Below are positions 1-7,566 of a DNA stretch of 25,241 nt, one piece after another. Under the pieces are notes generated by a model. It worked only from the letters and a program-made list of their open reading frames with translations, did no database searches and was not told the origin of the DNA. How positions within the stretch are numbered: the stretch's first letter is position 1; the number at the start of each line of letters is the position of its first letter. The translations under genes and the position numbers were made by a program. The stretch is from CAZYIW01 sp964647705 (GTDB lineage Bacteria; Pseudomonadota; Gammaproteobacteria; PS1; Pseudothioglobaceae), in NCBI GenBank assembly GCA_964647705.1, contig CAZYIW010000018.1, forward strand, positions 1-25,241. The letters are read 5' to 3'.

Positions 1-1473
1 GCATATATGGATTCAATTCCAATGGTTGTCATCTCCGGTCAAGTTCCATCACCATTGATTGGTAATGACGCTTTTCAAGAAGTTGATGCTGTGGGTATTA
101 CCCGTTCATGTGTAAAGCATAACTTTTTGATTAAAGATATTAATGATATCTGTTCAACCATTAAAAAAGCTTTTCAGATCGCAACAACTGGCAGACCAGG
201 TCCAGTTCTAATTGATCTTCCTAAAGATATAACCATTGCACAAACCTCCGAGCCGAATTATGATGAGGATGTGAATATCCGCTCCTATCATCCAGTTGTT
301 GATGGTGATATTGAGCAAATTAAATCTGCTGCTAATTTAATCTCGGCCTCAACCAGGCCTATTATTTATTCGGGTGGTGGCACAGTGATTGGCAACGCCA
401 GAGATGAGCTAAGAGAATTCACCCGTTTGTTAGGTTTTCCTATCACACAGACACTCATGGGTTTGGGAGCCTATCCGGGTACTGACGAATTATCTTTAGG
501 TATGTTGGGTATGCACGGCACATACGAATCAAATATGGCAATGCATGAGTCTGATTGTGTGATTGCTGTAGGCGCGCGCTTTGATGATCGCGTTACTGCT
601 AACCTTGATAAATTCTGTCCCAAAGCAAAAATTATTCACATTGATATCGATCCTTCTTCCATCAGTAAAAATGTTTTGGTTGATGTTGCCATTGTTGGCG
701 AGGTGAGGCATGTGTTAAATCAATTAATTAAAGCACTTAAAGACAAAACCCTTCAAAATATTTCACCTTGGTGGGAACAAATTAACCAGTGGCGCTCAAT
801 TGACTCTTTGGCGTACCAGAAACAACAAGGCGTTATTAAACCGCAAACCGTGGTTGAAGCTTTGTATGAAGTAACCAAAGGTGAAGCAATTGTTACTTCT
901 GATGTAGGCCAACACCAAATGTGGGCAGCACAATATTATCAATTTAATGAACCGCGTCGTTGGATTAATTCCGGCGGTTTAGGCACTATGGGTTTTGGCC
1001 TGCCAGCAGCCATGGGTGCAAAACTGGCAATGCCAAAAAAGGATGTGGCCTGTGTTACCGGCGAAGGCAGTATTCAAATGATGTTGCAAGAGCTCTCGAC
1101 CATGTTCCAATATAAAACACCGGTGAAAGTAATCAACTTAAACAATCAATATTTAGGAATGGTTCGCCAATGGCAAGAATTTTTCTATGAAAAACGCTAT
1201 GCAATGAGTTATATGGATGCTTTGCCTGATTTTGTAAAACTAGCAGAAAGCTACGGACATGTGGGTATTAAAGTCGAAAAAGAAGCTGATTTAGTGCCAG
1301 CACTTACTGAGGCATTTAAGCTAAAAGACAAAACGGTGTTTATGGATGTTATGACCGATCCAACTGAGAATGTATTCCCAATGATCCCATCCGGTGCAGG
1401 ACATAACGAGATGTTATTGGGCGGGCGTGATCAGATGAAATCAACCAATGATGAAGGGTTAAATTTGGTATAA
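1..1473 (+). CDS. ilvI: Acetolactate synthase large subunit, 5' end outside window
   Basis: Catalytic subunit of acetohydroxyacid synthase, a ThDP- and FAD-dependent enzyme that condenses two pyruvates (or pyruvate and 2-oxobutyrate) in the first common step of valine, leucine and isoleucine synthesis. The reading frame is open to base 1 (codons Ala-Tyr precede the ATG at 7). AYMDSIP is an internal motif in the family, so the ATG at 7 is not the start; from the E. coli IlvI length roughly 90 residues, including the catalytic glutamate region, lie upstream. Visible are SGRPGP-like TGRPGPVLIDLPKD, the SLGMLGMHGTYE stretch of the central domain, and the C-terminal ThDP motif GEGSIQM followed by NLNNQYLGM. 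GEG instead of GDG is, as I recall, usual in beta/gammaproteobacterial IlvI. ilvH follows after 3 bases, so the subunits are co-translated from one operon. Confidence 0.96.
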   Translation, partial: AYMDSIPMVVISGQVPSPLIGNDAFQEVDAVGITRSCVKHNFLIKDINDICSTIKKAFQIATTGRPGPVLIDLPKDITIAQTSEPNYDEDVNIRSYHPVVDGDIEQIKSAANLISASTRPIIYSGGGTVIGNARDELREFTRLLGFPITQTLMGLGAYPGTDELSLGMLGMHGTYESNMAMHESDCVIAVGARFDDRVTANLDKFCPKAKIIHIDIDPSSISKNVLVDVAIVGEVRHVLNQLIKALKDKTLQNISPWWEQINQWRSIDSLAYQKQQGVIKPQTVVEALYEVTKGEAIVTSDVGQHQMWAAQYYQFNEPRRWINSGGLGTMGFGLPAAMGAKLAMPKKDVACVTGEGSIQMMLQELSTMFQYKTPVKVINLNNQYLGMVRQWQEFFYEKRYAMSYMDALPDFVKLAESYGHVGIKVEKEADLVPALTEAFKLKDKTVFMDVMTDPTENVFPMIPSGAGHNEMLLGGRDQMKSTNDEGLNLV

Positions 1474-1476
1474 GTA

Positions 1477-1959
1477 ATGAGACATATTATTTCAGTTTTA
1501 TTAGAAAATGAATCGGGTGCTCTTTCAAGGGTAGCGGGACTGTTTTCTGCACGGGGATTTAATATTGAGTCACTGACTGTTGCGCCAACCAACGACCCCA
1601 CTCTATCACGCATGACCATAGTCAGTATAGGCGATGATAACATTATTGATCAAATTGTTAAACAATTGGATAAGTTGATTGATGCAGTTGAGGTGCTAGA
1701 TTTAACTTCGATGGAACACATTGAGCGCGAACTATTACTGGTTAAAGTTAAGATTAACAAATCTAATCGGGCCGATATTGATAAATTAGTTAATGAATTT
1801 TCTTGCAGAATAGTTGATGATTCTGAGAATACATACACCATTGAGTCTGCAGGACGAAGCAAAAAAATTGACGATTTCTTAGGCTCATTAGATTCAGCAA
1901 GTATCTTAGAAGTATCAAGAACAGGCGTTACTGGTACTTACAAGGGCAGGATTAAATAA
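1477..1959 (+). CDS. ilvH: Acetolactate synthase small (regulatory) subunit
   Basis: Regulatory subunit that binds IlvI, raises its activity and confers valine feedback inhibition. The 160-residue length is normal for IlvH. The N-terminal ACT domain (about residues 2-75) is clear from RHIISVLLENESGALSRVAG and the FNIESLTVAPT segment; the C-terminal half (about 80-158) is the ALS small-subunit domain, with the ERELLLVKV strand and a VSRTGVTG tail. The ATG at 1477 lies 3 bases after the ilvI stop with no separate promoter space, so it is translationally coupled to ilvI. ilvC follows after 36 bases. Confidence 0.97.
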   Translation: MRHIISVLLENESGALSRVAGLFSARGFNIESLTVAPTNDPTLSRMTIVSIGDDNIIDQIVKQLDKLIDAVEVLDLTSMEHIERELLLVKVKINKSNRADIDKLVNEFSCRIVDDSENTYTIESAGRSKKIDDFLGSLDSASILEVSRTGVTGTYKGRIK

Positions 1960-1995
1960 AAACAAGATCATAGGGTTTAAATAAAGAGGAAAAAT

Positions 1996-3000
1996 ATGAA
2001 TAGATATTATGATAAAGATGCAGATCTAAACATTATAAAAGGCATGAAAGTGTCTATTATTGGTTATGGATCTCAAGGCCATGCACATGCAAACAACCTT
2101 AAAGATTCAGGTGTAGAGGTTTGTGTTGGTTTGCGTCCGGGTTCAGCTTCAGCAGCTAAAGCACAAGACGCAGGATTGATGGTGAAAGCAATAGAAGAGT
2201 CAACTGCTTGGGCAGACATGGTGATGATTTTGGCTCCTGATGAGTTTCAAGGTAAGATTTATGCCGATAGCATTGAACCAAACTTAAACAATGGCGCAAC
2301 TTTAGCATTTGCCCATGGATTTAACATTCATTTTGGTCAAATTCAACCAAGAGAAGATCTTGACGTGGTGATGATTGCACCTAAGGCACCAGGACATACT
2401 GTACGTAGTGAGTTTGTCAAAGGTGGTGGTATTCCAGATCTAATTGCAATCTATCAAGATGCATCTGGCTCTGCTAAGGATAAAGCTCTGTCTTATGCAT
2501 CGGCAATAGGTGGTGGTCGTACTGGCATCTTAGAGACAACCTTTAAAGATGAAACCGAAACCGATTTATTTGGCGAACAAGTGGTACTTTGTGGTGGAAC
2601 AACAGCTTTGGTTCAGGCAGGTTTTGAGACTTTGGTCGAAGCCGGATACGAGCCTGAAATGGCGTACTTTGAGTGTTTACATGAGTTGAAATTAATTGTT
2701 GATTTGATGTATGAGGGCGGTATTGCCAACATGCGTTATTCAATCTCAAACACGGCTGAATATGGTGATGTGACACGCGGACCAAGAATAATCACAGCAG
2801 AAACCAAAGCGGAAATGAAAAAGATTCTGGGTGAGATTCAAGACGGCTCTTTTGCCAAAGAATTTGTAGCCAATGTTGGTGAATTGCCTGCGCGTCGTGA
2901 AGTGCAAAGAGAGCATCAAATTGAACAGGTGGGTGAGTCTCTTCGTTCTATGATGCCATGGATTGCCAAAAATAAACTGGTTGACCAGTCTAAAAACTAA
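1996..3000 (+). CDS. ilvC: Ketol-acid reductoisomerase (class I)
   Basis: Converts acetolactate or acetohydroxybutyrate to the dihydroxy acid by a Mg-dependent alkyl shift and NADPH reduction, the second step of branched-chain amino-acid synthesis. At 334 residues it is the short class I form. The Rossmann motif GYGSQG lies at 23-28 and is followed by GLRPGS, typical for NADPH binding. The catalytic histidine is in AHGFN (H107), and the Mg ligands are D190 and E194 (DLFGEQ) with E226 and E230 further on. The start has a good ribosome site (AGAGGA, about 1985-1990). The 36-base gap from ilvH holds no obvious terminator, so ilvIHC is one operon, ended by the hairpin at 3012-3030. Confidence 0.98.
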   Translation: MNRYYDKDADLNIIKGMKVSIIGYGSQGHAHANNLKDSGVEVCVGLRPGSASAAKAQDAGLMVKAIEESTAWADMVMILAPDEFQGKIYADSIEPNLNNGATLAFAHGFNIHFGQIQPREDLDVVMIAPKAPGHTVRSEFVKGGGIPDLIAIYQDASGSAKDKALSYASAIGGGRTGILETTFKDETETDLFGEQVVLCGGTTALVQAGFETLVEAGYEPEMAYFECLHELKLIVDLMYEGGIANMRYSISNTAEYGDVTRGPRIITAETKAEMKKILGEIQDGSFAKEFVANVGELPARREVQREHQIEQVGESLRSMMPWIAKNKLVDQSKN

Positions 3001-3004
3001 TCAA

Positions 3005-3034
3005 TAAAAAACGCCCAACTGAGTTGGGCGTTTT
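3005..3034 (+). terminator. Intrinsic terminator after ilvC
   Basis: An 8-bp perfect stem CGCCCAAC/GTTGGGCG (3012-3019 and 3023-3030) has a TGA loop, an A-run on its left (3005-3011) and TTTT on its right. It lies 11 bases after the ilvC stop and separates the ilv operon from pssA. The A-run means it could also act on the minus strand, but no minus-strand gene ends here. Confidence 0.9.
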
Positions 3035-3073
3035 CATATAGAATTTTCTCTATATAGCAACAACTGATCTGAT

Positions 3074-3826
3074 ATGACAGTAAAAGTCAAAAGAGGTGTT
3101 TATCTATTGCCGAATGTATTAACCACATTTGGGCTTTTCTCAGGCTTTTTGGCCATTATTTTTGCCATAGAAGGTCAATATGCCAGCTCAGCCATTGCAA
3201 TCTTTGTTGCCATGCTTTGGGATGGTCTTGATGGTCGGGTTGCACGATTAACCAATACTCAGAGTGAATTTGGTGCGCAATACGATTCAATGGCCGATCT
3301 TTTGTCTTTTGGCGTGGCGCCAGCTTTTTTGGTGTATTTTTGGCAATTTTCTGATTTAGGTAAAATCGGCTGGATTGCAGCTTTTATTTACGTGACTGCT
3401 GGTGCATTGCGTTTAGCCCGTTTTAACACGCAGATTGGTACAGAAGACAAGCGTTATTTTCAAGGCCTTCCATCGCCTTCCGCCGCTGCGTTAGTTGCGG
3501 GAATGGTGTGGAGTAAAGAAATTATCGGCGTTAGCGATTTTGATCAATATATGGTATTGATAAGTTGGGTTATTTTGGTGAGTGCCGGGGTTTTGATGGT
3601 GAGTAATATACGCTATTACAGTTTTAAAGAGCTTAACCTTAAAGGGCGCGCCACTTTTCGACTGTTACTTTTAACAACTTTGATCATCATTACTGTCGCA
3701 GTTAAACCAAGTGCTGTTTTGTTTATTTTCTTTTTTGTTTATGCGTTGTCGGGTTTGTTTATGACAATAATTGATGTGAGAAAAAAACGTATTGAGAAAA
3801 AAGCATCAAAAAAGACACAAAACTAA
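3074..3826 (+). CDS. pssA: CDP-diacylglycerol--serine O-phosphatidyltransferase
   Basis: Integral inner-membrane enzyme that makes phosphatidylserine from CDP-diacylglycerol and serine, the committed step to phosphatidylethanolamine. The full CDP-alcohol phosphatidyltransferase signature D-G-x2-A-R-x8-G-x3-D-x3-D is present: D53-G54, A57-R58, G67, D71, D75. About seven or eight hydrophobic segments cover the protein, and it ends in a lysine-rich tail (KKRIEKKASKK). The N-terminal RRG-YLLPN-like start (KRGVYLLPNVLT) fits the multi-pass type of PssA rather than the E. coli phospholipase-D type. No strong ribosome site precedes the ATG. The position between ilvC and leuA is a known beta/gammaproteobacterial arrangement; the preceding terminator implies its own promoter, which I could not identify convincingly. 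Confidence 0.95.
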   Translation: MTVKVKRGVYLLPNVLTTFGLFSGFLAIIFAIEGQYASSAIAIFVAMLWDGLDGRVARLTNTQSEFGAQYDSMADLLSFGVAPAFLVYFWQFSDLGKIGWIAAFIYVTAGALRLARFNTQIGTEDKRYFQGLPSPSAAALVAGMVWSKEIIGVSDFDQYMVLISWVILVSAGVLMVSNIRYYSFKELNLKGRATFRLLLLTTLIIITVAVKPSAVLFIFFFVYALSGLFMTIIDVRKKRIEKKASKKTQN

Positions 3827-3837
3827 TCCAATATAAA

Positions 3838-3867
3838 TTTCCATATTTAGCATTGTTGGGCTATAAT
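3838..3867 (+). promoter_or_regulatory. Sigma70 promoter of leuA leader/leuA
   Basis: A perfect TATAAT lies at 3862-3867. A 4-of-6 -35 element, TTTCCA, lies at 3838-3843, 18 bases upstream. Expected transcription start is about 3872-3876, almost on top of the ATG of the leader reading frame at 3876, so the leader may be translated from a leaderless or nearly leaderless mRNA. The leuA start is then about 155 bases downstream. Confidence 0.55.
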
Positions 3868-3875
3868 GCACAGCT

Positions 3876-3947
3876 ATGAGTATTGAGACAAATTTTTTCA
3901 TCTGCAAACAAGCTAAGCTCTTAGCGCTGTTACGATTACTGCCGTAA
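3876..3947 (+). CDS. Candidate leucine leader peptide upstream of leuA
   Basis: A 23-codon frame runs from ATG 3876 to TAA at 3945-3947 in the otherwise gene-free space before leuA. Its last residues are KLLALLRLLP, so 6 of the final 9 residues before the stop are leucine, using CTC, TTA and CTG codons. Leucine runs just ahead of a leu biosynthetic gene are the hallmark of ribosome-mediated attenuation (as leuL of E. coli). The codons overlap two small inverted repeats, GCTAA/TTAGC (3912-3916, 3921-3925) and TTACG/CGTAA (3930-3934, 3943-3947), and a third, TGATTG/CAATCA (3966-3971, 3989-3994), follows. I see no hairpin with a T-run before leuA, so the mechanism need not be classical transcription termination. 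No ribosome site is visible, consistent with the promoter lying immediately upstream. Function is inferred. Confidence 0.6.
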   Translation: MSIETNFFICKQAKLLALLRLLP

Positions 3948-4031
3948 GGCATAAATACTCGCGCATGATTGAAAAATCTTGCAAATTACAATCAGAATTT
4001 CAAATACATACAAATAGAATAGGGGACTTAA

Positions 4032-5564
4032 ATGTCTGACAGATTAATTATTTTCGATACCACGTTACGCGATGGTGAGCAATCACCTGGTGCGTCGATG
4101 ACCAAAGATGAAAAGGTGCGTATTGCAAAAATTTTAGAAAAAATGCGCGTGGACGTGATTGAGGCAGGATTTGCCATTGCATCACCAGGTGATTTTGAAG
4201 CGGTGCAAGCAGTGGCTAATGCCATCCAAGATTCAACTGTGTGCTCGTTAGCCAGAGCATTAGACAAAGATATTGATAGAGCAGGGGAAGCCCTTAAACA
4301 AACTAATTCTGCCCGTATTCATACCTTTATTGCCACCAGTGATATTCACATGGAAAAGAAATTGGGGATGACTAGAGATGAGGTCGTTGCTCAAGCGGTG
4401 CATGCGGTTAAACGTGCAAGACAATATACCGATAATGTTGAATTCTCTCCTGAGGATGCAGGACGTTCTGAAGAGGATTTTTTGTGTCGTATCATTGAGG
4501 CAACTATCGATGCTGGAGCCACCACCATTAATATTCCAGATACGGTTGGTTACAATTTACCGCATCAATTTGGCCAAACCATTCGTTCATTGATTGAACG
4601 TGTACCCAATTCCGACAAAGCTGTTTTTTCTGCACATTGTCATAATGATCTGGGTTTGGCAGTTTCTAATTCACTTTCTGCTGTTATTAATGGTGCTCGT
4701 CAAGTGGAATGTACTATTAATGGCCTTGGTGAGCGTGCTGGTAATACCTCTTTAGAAGAGGTGGTAATGGCTGTAAGAACACGTCAAGATGTTTTTGATT
4801 GTGATACCAATATAGATACAAAGCACATTCTTTCTGCCTCACGCCTTGTCTCTAGTGTGACTGGTTTTGTGGTACAACCAAATAAGGCCATTGTTGGTGC
4901 GAATGCATTTGCACACGAAGCTGGTATTCACCAAGACGGTGTTTTAAAACATCGCGAAACTTATGAAATTATGCGTGCCGAAGATGTCGGATGGAATGCC
5001 AATCAATTGGTTTTGGGCAAACACTCAGGTCGCAATGCGTTTAAAGCAAGATTGGCCGAATTGGGTGTTGAATTCGATTCTGAAGAAAGCTTAAACGATG
5101 CATTCAGACGCTTTAAAGAATTGGCAGATAAAAAACATGAGATCTTTGATGAAGATTTACAAGCTTTGGTGTCAGAGACACAAACAGAAGCACAAGAACA
5201 AATTAAGTTAATTTCTCTTAAAGTTTGCACAGAAACAGGCGAACAAAATAAAGCCACCGTGGCATTATCAATTCGTGGCGAAGAGAAAACTGCACAAGCG
5301 CAGACTTCAGGTGCAGTTGATGCTACTTTTAGTGCTATTAATAATTTGATGGATTTGGATCTTAACTTACAGCTTTACTCTGTTTCAAACGTTACCCAAG
5401 GTACAGATTCATTAGGAGAGGTTAATGTTCGTTTAGAGCACGAAGGACGCATTGTCAATGGACAGGGTGCGGATACTGATATCATCACCGCCAGTGCTAA
5501 AGCCTACATTCATGCACTTAATAAGATTATGGCAGCAACAAATCGCGCACATCCACAAGTATGA
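4032..5564 (+). CDS. leuA: 2-isopropylmalate synthase
   Basis: Condenses acetyl-CoA with 2-oxoisovalerate, the first committed step of leucine synthesis; normally inhibited by leucine. At 510 residues it is the usual bacterial length. The TIM-barrel catalytic domain (about 1-290) begins with DTTLRDGEQSPG (9-20), where R13 and D14 are the catalytic arginine and a metal ligand. The other ligands are H202 and H204 (HCHNDLG) and N238 (GERAGNTS). The C-terminal LeuA allosteric dimer domain (about 370-505) carries the leucine-binding region, e.g. GAVDATFSAINNL. A purine-rich ribosome site (AGGGGA, about 4020-4026) precedes the ATG. The leucine-rich leader upstream suggests control by leucyl-tRNA supply. 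Its stop overlaps the next start by 4 bases (ATGA). Confidence 0.98.
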   Translation: MSDRLIIFDTTLRDGEQSPGASMTKDEKVRIAKILEKMRVDVIEAGFAIASPGDFEAVQAVANAIQDSTVCSLARALDKDIDRAGEALKQTNSARIHTFIATSDIHMEKKLGMTRDEVVAQAVHAVKRARQYTDNVEFSPEDAGRSEEDFLCRIIEATIDAGATTINIPDTVGYNLPHQFGQTIRSLIERVPNSDKAVFSAHCHNDLGLAVSNSLSAVINGARQVECTINGLGERAGNTSLEEVVMAVRTRQDVFDCDTNIDTKHILSASRLVSSVTGFVVQPNKAIVGANAFAHEAGIHQDGVLKHRETYEIMRAEDVGWNANQLVLGKHSGRNAFKARLAELGVEFDSEESLNDAFRRFKELADKKHEIFDEDLQALVSETQTEAQEQIKLISLKVCTETGEQNKATVALSIRGEEKTAQAQTSGAVDATFSAINNLMDLDLNLQLYSVSNVTQGTDSLGEVNVRLEHEGRIVNGQGADTDIITASAKAYIHALNKIMAATNRAHPQV

Positions 5565-5980
5565 ATGAAAACTTAAGAGCCAAATATTTAGATGCCCTAG
5601 GCATTCCTGAGTATCTACAAAAACCTTGGAGCAAGGTGGCACCCGTTAATCAAACAATGGTTAGGTGTCTGGTTGTAGAAAATCAACAAAATGATTTGTT
5701 TTCAAAGCCGGGAAATATTCAAGATTTTTTATTAAAAATGCTGGGTGCTATAGGGTTAGAAAGCTCTGATGTTGCTTTGGTTAATACCGATGATTTAGAT
5801 AAAACGCTTATGCACTATCAAGCAGATACAATTCTTCTAACTGGTGATGCTATCACGTGTGAGGGTGACAATTGTTTTTCTATGGACCATCCCAGTGTTA
5901 TCCTTAAAGAACCAGCACTTAAAAGACCCGCTTGGGAGGTTTTAAAGCAATTAGAACAATGTCTAAAGACTACTCATTAA
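5561..5980 (+). CDS. Small HolD (DNA polymerase III psi)-like / UDG-fold protein
   Basis: A 139-residue protein whose N-terminus (LDALGIPEYLQKPW, 10-23) followed by a hydrophobic strand (CLVVEN, 36-41) resembles HolD, the psi subunit of the polymerase III clamp loader. Its C-terminus (HPSVILKEPALKRPAWEVL, 110-128) matches the HPS-x-L-L-x-x-P-x-x-K-R-x-x-W pattern of family 4 uracil-DNA glycosylases. HolD is structurally related to that superfamily. The N-terminal GE-x-PG catalytic motif of active glycosylases is absent and the protein is much shorter, so glycosylase activity is unlikely. It starts within the leuA stop (ATGA overlap) and overlaps queH by 22 bases, so all three are probably co-transcribed. 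The HolD reading is from pattern memory, so moderate at best. Confidence 0.5.
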   Translation: MNENLRAKYLDALGIPEYLQKPWSKVAPVNQTMVRCLVVENQQNDLFSKPGNIQDFLLKMLGAIGLESSDVALVNTDDLDKTLMHYQADTILLTGDAITCEGDNCFSMDHPSVILKEPALKRPAWEVLKQLEQCLKTTH

Positions 5981-6657
5981 AAGCTTATAAACGCCCTAAA
6001 TTGCAAACACCTAATGGTGAAAAAAGATTGCTCTTACACTCGTGTTGTGCTCCATGCTCTGGAGAGATTATGGAAGCCTTGGCTGCATCGGATATCAACA
6101 CAACTGTGTTTTTTTATAATCCAAATATTCACCCTGAAGAAGAATACCTCTTAAGAAAAGAGGAGAATATTCGATTCGCAGAAAAATTAGGCATGGATTT
6201 TGTCGATGCCGATTACGACAAAGATAATTGGTTTGATAGAGTCAAAGGTCAAGAGAATGAACCTGAGCGAGGAGCGCGTTGTACGACTTGTTTTGATATG
6301 CGATTTGAAGTCACCGCAGCCTATGCTCAAGAAAATGGATTTGATCTTATTTGTTCAACATTGGGTATTTCTCGCTGGAAAGATATGGATCAAATCAATG
6401 GTTGTGGACACCGAGCAGCTAAGCCCTATAATAACATTAGCTATTGGGATTTCAATTGGCGCAAAAAAGGTGGATCTTCTCGAATGCTAGAATTGTCTAA
6501 ACGAGAAAAATTTTATCAACAAGAGTATTGTGGCTGTGTCTATTCCTTGCGTGACACCAATCGTTGGCGGGTCTTAAAAGGTCGAGAAAAAGTAAAAAGA
6601 GGTGTCAAATTCTACCAAGAAGCCATGGATAAGCTTGCTATTCAAACTCAAGACTGA
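5959..6657 (+). CDS. queH: Epoxyqueuosine reductase QueH
   Basis: QueH (former DUF208) reduces epoxyqueuosine to queuosine in tRNA, the last step of making this wobble-position nucleoside; it replaces the unrelated cobalamin enzyme QueG. With start ATG 5959 it has 232 residues. The cysteine pattern is intact: HSCCAPC (C29, C30, C33), RCTTC (C108, C111) and EYCGC (C191, C193), for the iron-sulfur cluster and second metal site. GISRWKDMDQIN and YWDFNWRKKGG are further family blocks. An in-frame TTG at 5932 would add nine residues without family support, so I prefer the ATG. It overlaps the preceding gene by 22 bases, and its 3' end overlaps the convergent argF by 10 bases. Confidence 0.93.
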   Translation: MSKDYSLKAYKRPKLQTPNGEKRLLLHSCCAPCSGEIMEALAASDINTTVFFYNPNIHPEEEYLLRKEENIRFAEKLGMDFVDADYDKDNWFDRVKGQENEPERGARCTTCFDMRFEVTAAYAQENGFDLICSTLGISRWKDMDQINGCGHRAAKPYNNISYWDFNWRKKGGSSRMLELSKREKFYQQEYCGCVYSLRDTNRWRVLKGREKVKRGVKFYQEAMDKLAIQTQD

Positions 6658-7553
6658 TCTAATAAATACAACAACAGCGCTTTTTGTGCGTGTAGACGAT
6701 TTTCAGCTTCTGCCCAAACTAAAGACTGCTGACCATCGATTACCTCAGAAGAAACCTCCTCATCTCGGTGTGCGGGTAGACAATGCATAAACACAGCGTC
6801 CTGTTTCGCCTGTTTCATTAGCGTGCTATTGACCTGAAAGTCTTTAAATGCAATCTGACGTTTTTTCATTTCAGATTCTTGCCCCATACTGGCCCAGACA
6901 TCAGTGAGCACCATATCGGCATTCTCGCAAGCCTCATTGGCATTTGCAAACATACAAATATGATTGGCATACTGATCTTGAAATTTTTGACTCGGTTTAT
7001 AGTCCTTTGGCGTGGCGATATTAAGCGTAAAGCCAAAAACTTTTGCAGCCTGCATATAGGTGTGGCACATATTGTTACCATCTCCAATCCAAGCTATGGT
7101 TTTGCCTTTAATACTGCCTTTTTGTTCTTGATAGGTCATGATATCGGCCAACAGTTGACAAGGGTGTGACTCATCTGAGAGGGCATTGATTACCGGCACA
7201 GAAGAGTGTTTAGCAAAAGTGATGATATCTTCATGAGAAGAGATGCGAAGCATCACAGCATCGACCATTGAACTGATGACAATCGCACTGTCCGTTATAG
7301 GCTCTCCACGACCCAACTGAATATCTTTTTCCGACAAAAACAAAGCATGACCACCCAGTTGTGTCATACCGGCTTCAAAAGACACACGTGTTCGTGTGGA
7401 TGATTTATCAAAAATCATCGCCAAAGTTTTGTTTTCCAAAGTTTTGTTAATCTTGCCGGATAAATGCTGTTGCTTTAAGGCAATAGCATTTTTGATTATT
7501 GACTCTAATGCATTAAGAGGCAAGTCATCAAGGTTAATAAAATGTTTGCTCAT
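6648..7553 (-). CDS. argF: Ornithine carbamoyltransferase
   Basis: Forms citrulline from ornithine and carbamoyl phosphate in arginine synthesis (cytoplasmic trimer). The 301-residue length is typical. The carbamoyl-phosphate loop STRTR lies at 52-56, HPCQ at 130-133, the ornithine-binding DVWASMGQE at 218-226 and HCLPAHR with its catalytic cysteine at 257-263. The start has a strong ribosome site (AGGAGA, six bases before the ATG). It lies 13 bases downstream of argD on the same strand, so the two form an argD-argF operon. The 3' end overlaps convergent queH; no terminator is visible between them. Confidence 0.97.
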   Translation of the reverse strand: MSKHFINLDDLPLNALESIIKNAIALKQQHLSGKINKTLENKTLAMIFDKSSTRTRVSFEAGMTQLGGHALFLSEKDIQLGRGEPITDSAIVISSMVDAVMLRISSHEDIITFAKHSSVPVINALSDESHPCQLLADIMTYQEQKGSIKGKTIAWIGDGNNMCHTYMQAAKVFGFTLNIATPKDYKPSQKFQDQYANHICMFANANEACENADMVLTDVWASMGQESEMKKRQIAFKDFQVNSTLMKQAKQDAVFMHCLPAHRDEEVSSEVIDGQQSLVWAEAENRLHAQKALLLYLLDQS

Positions 7554-7566
7554 GATTATCTCCTAC

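Noticed and set aside
3036..3055. Perfect inverted repeat ATATAGA/TCTATAT between the ilvC terminator and pssA
   Set aside because: AT-only arms of seven bases are expected by chance in such AT-rich sequence, and no promoter spacing fits it.
4028..4267. Antisense frame opposite the leuA start
   Set aside because: It is a shadow of the conserved leuA N-terminus with no supporting signals.
5932..5958. TTG start adding nine residues to QueH
   Set aside because: The extra residues do not resemble the family, and the ATG at 5959 gives a typical N-terminus.
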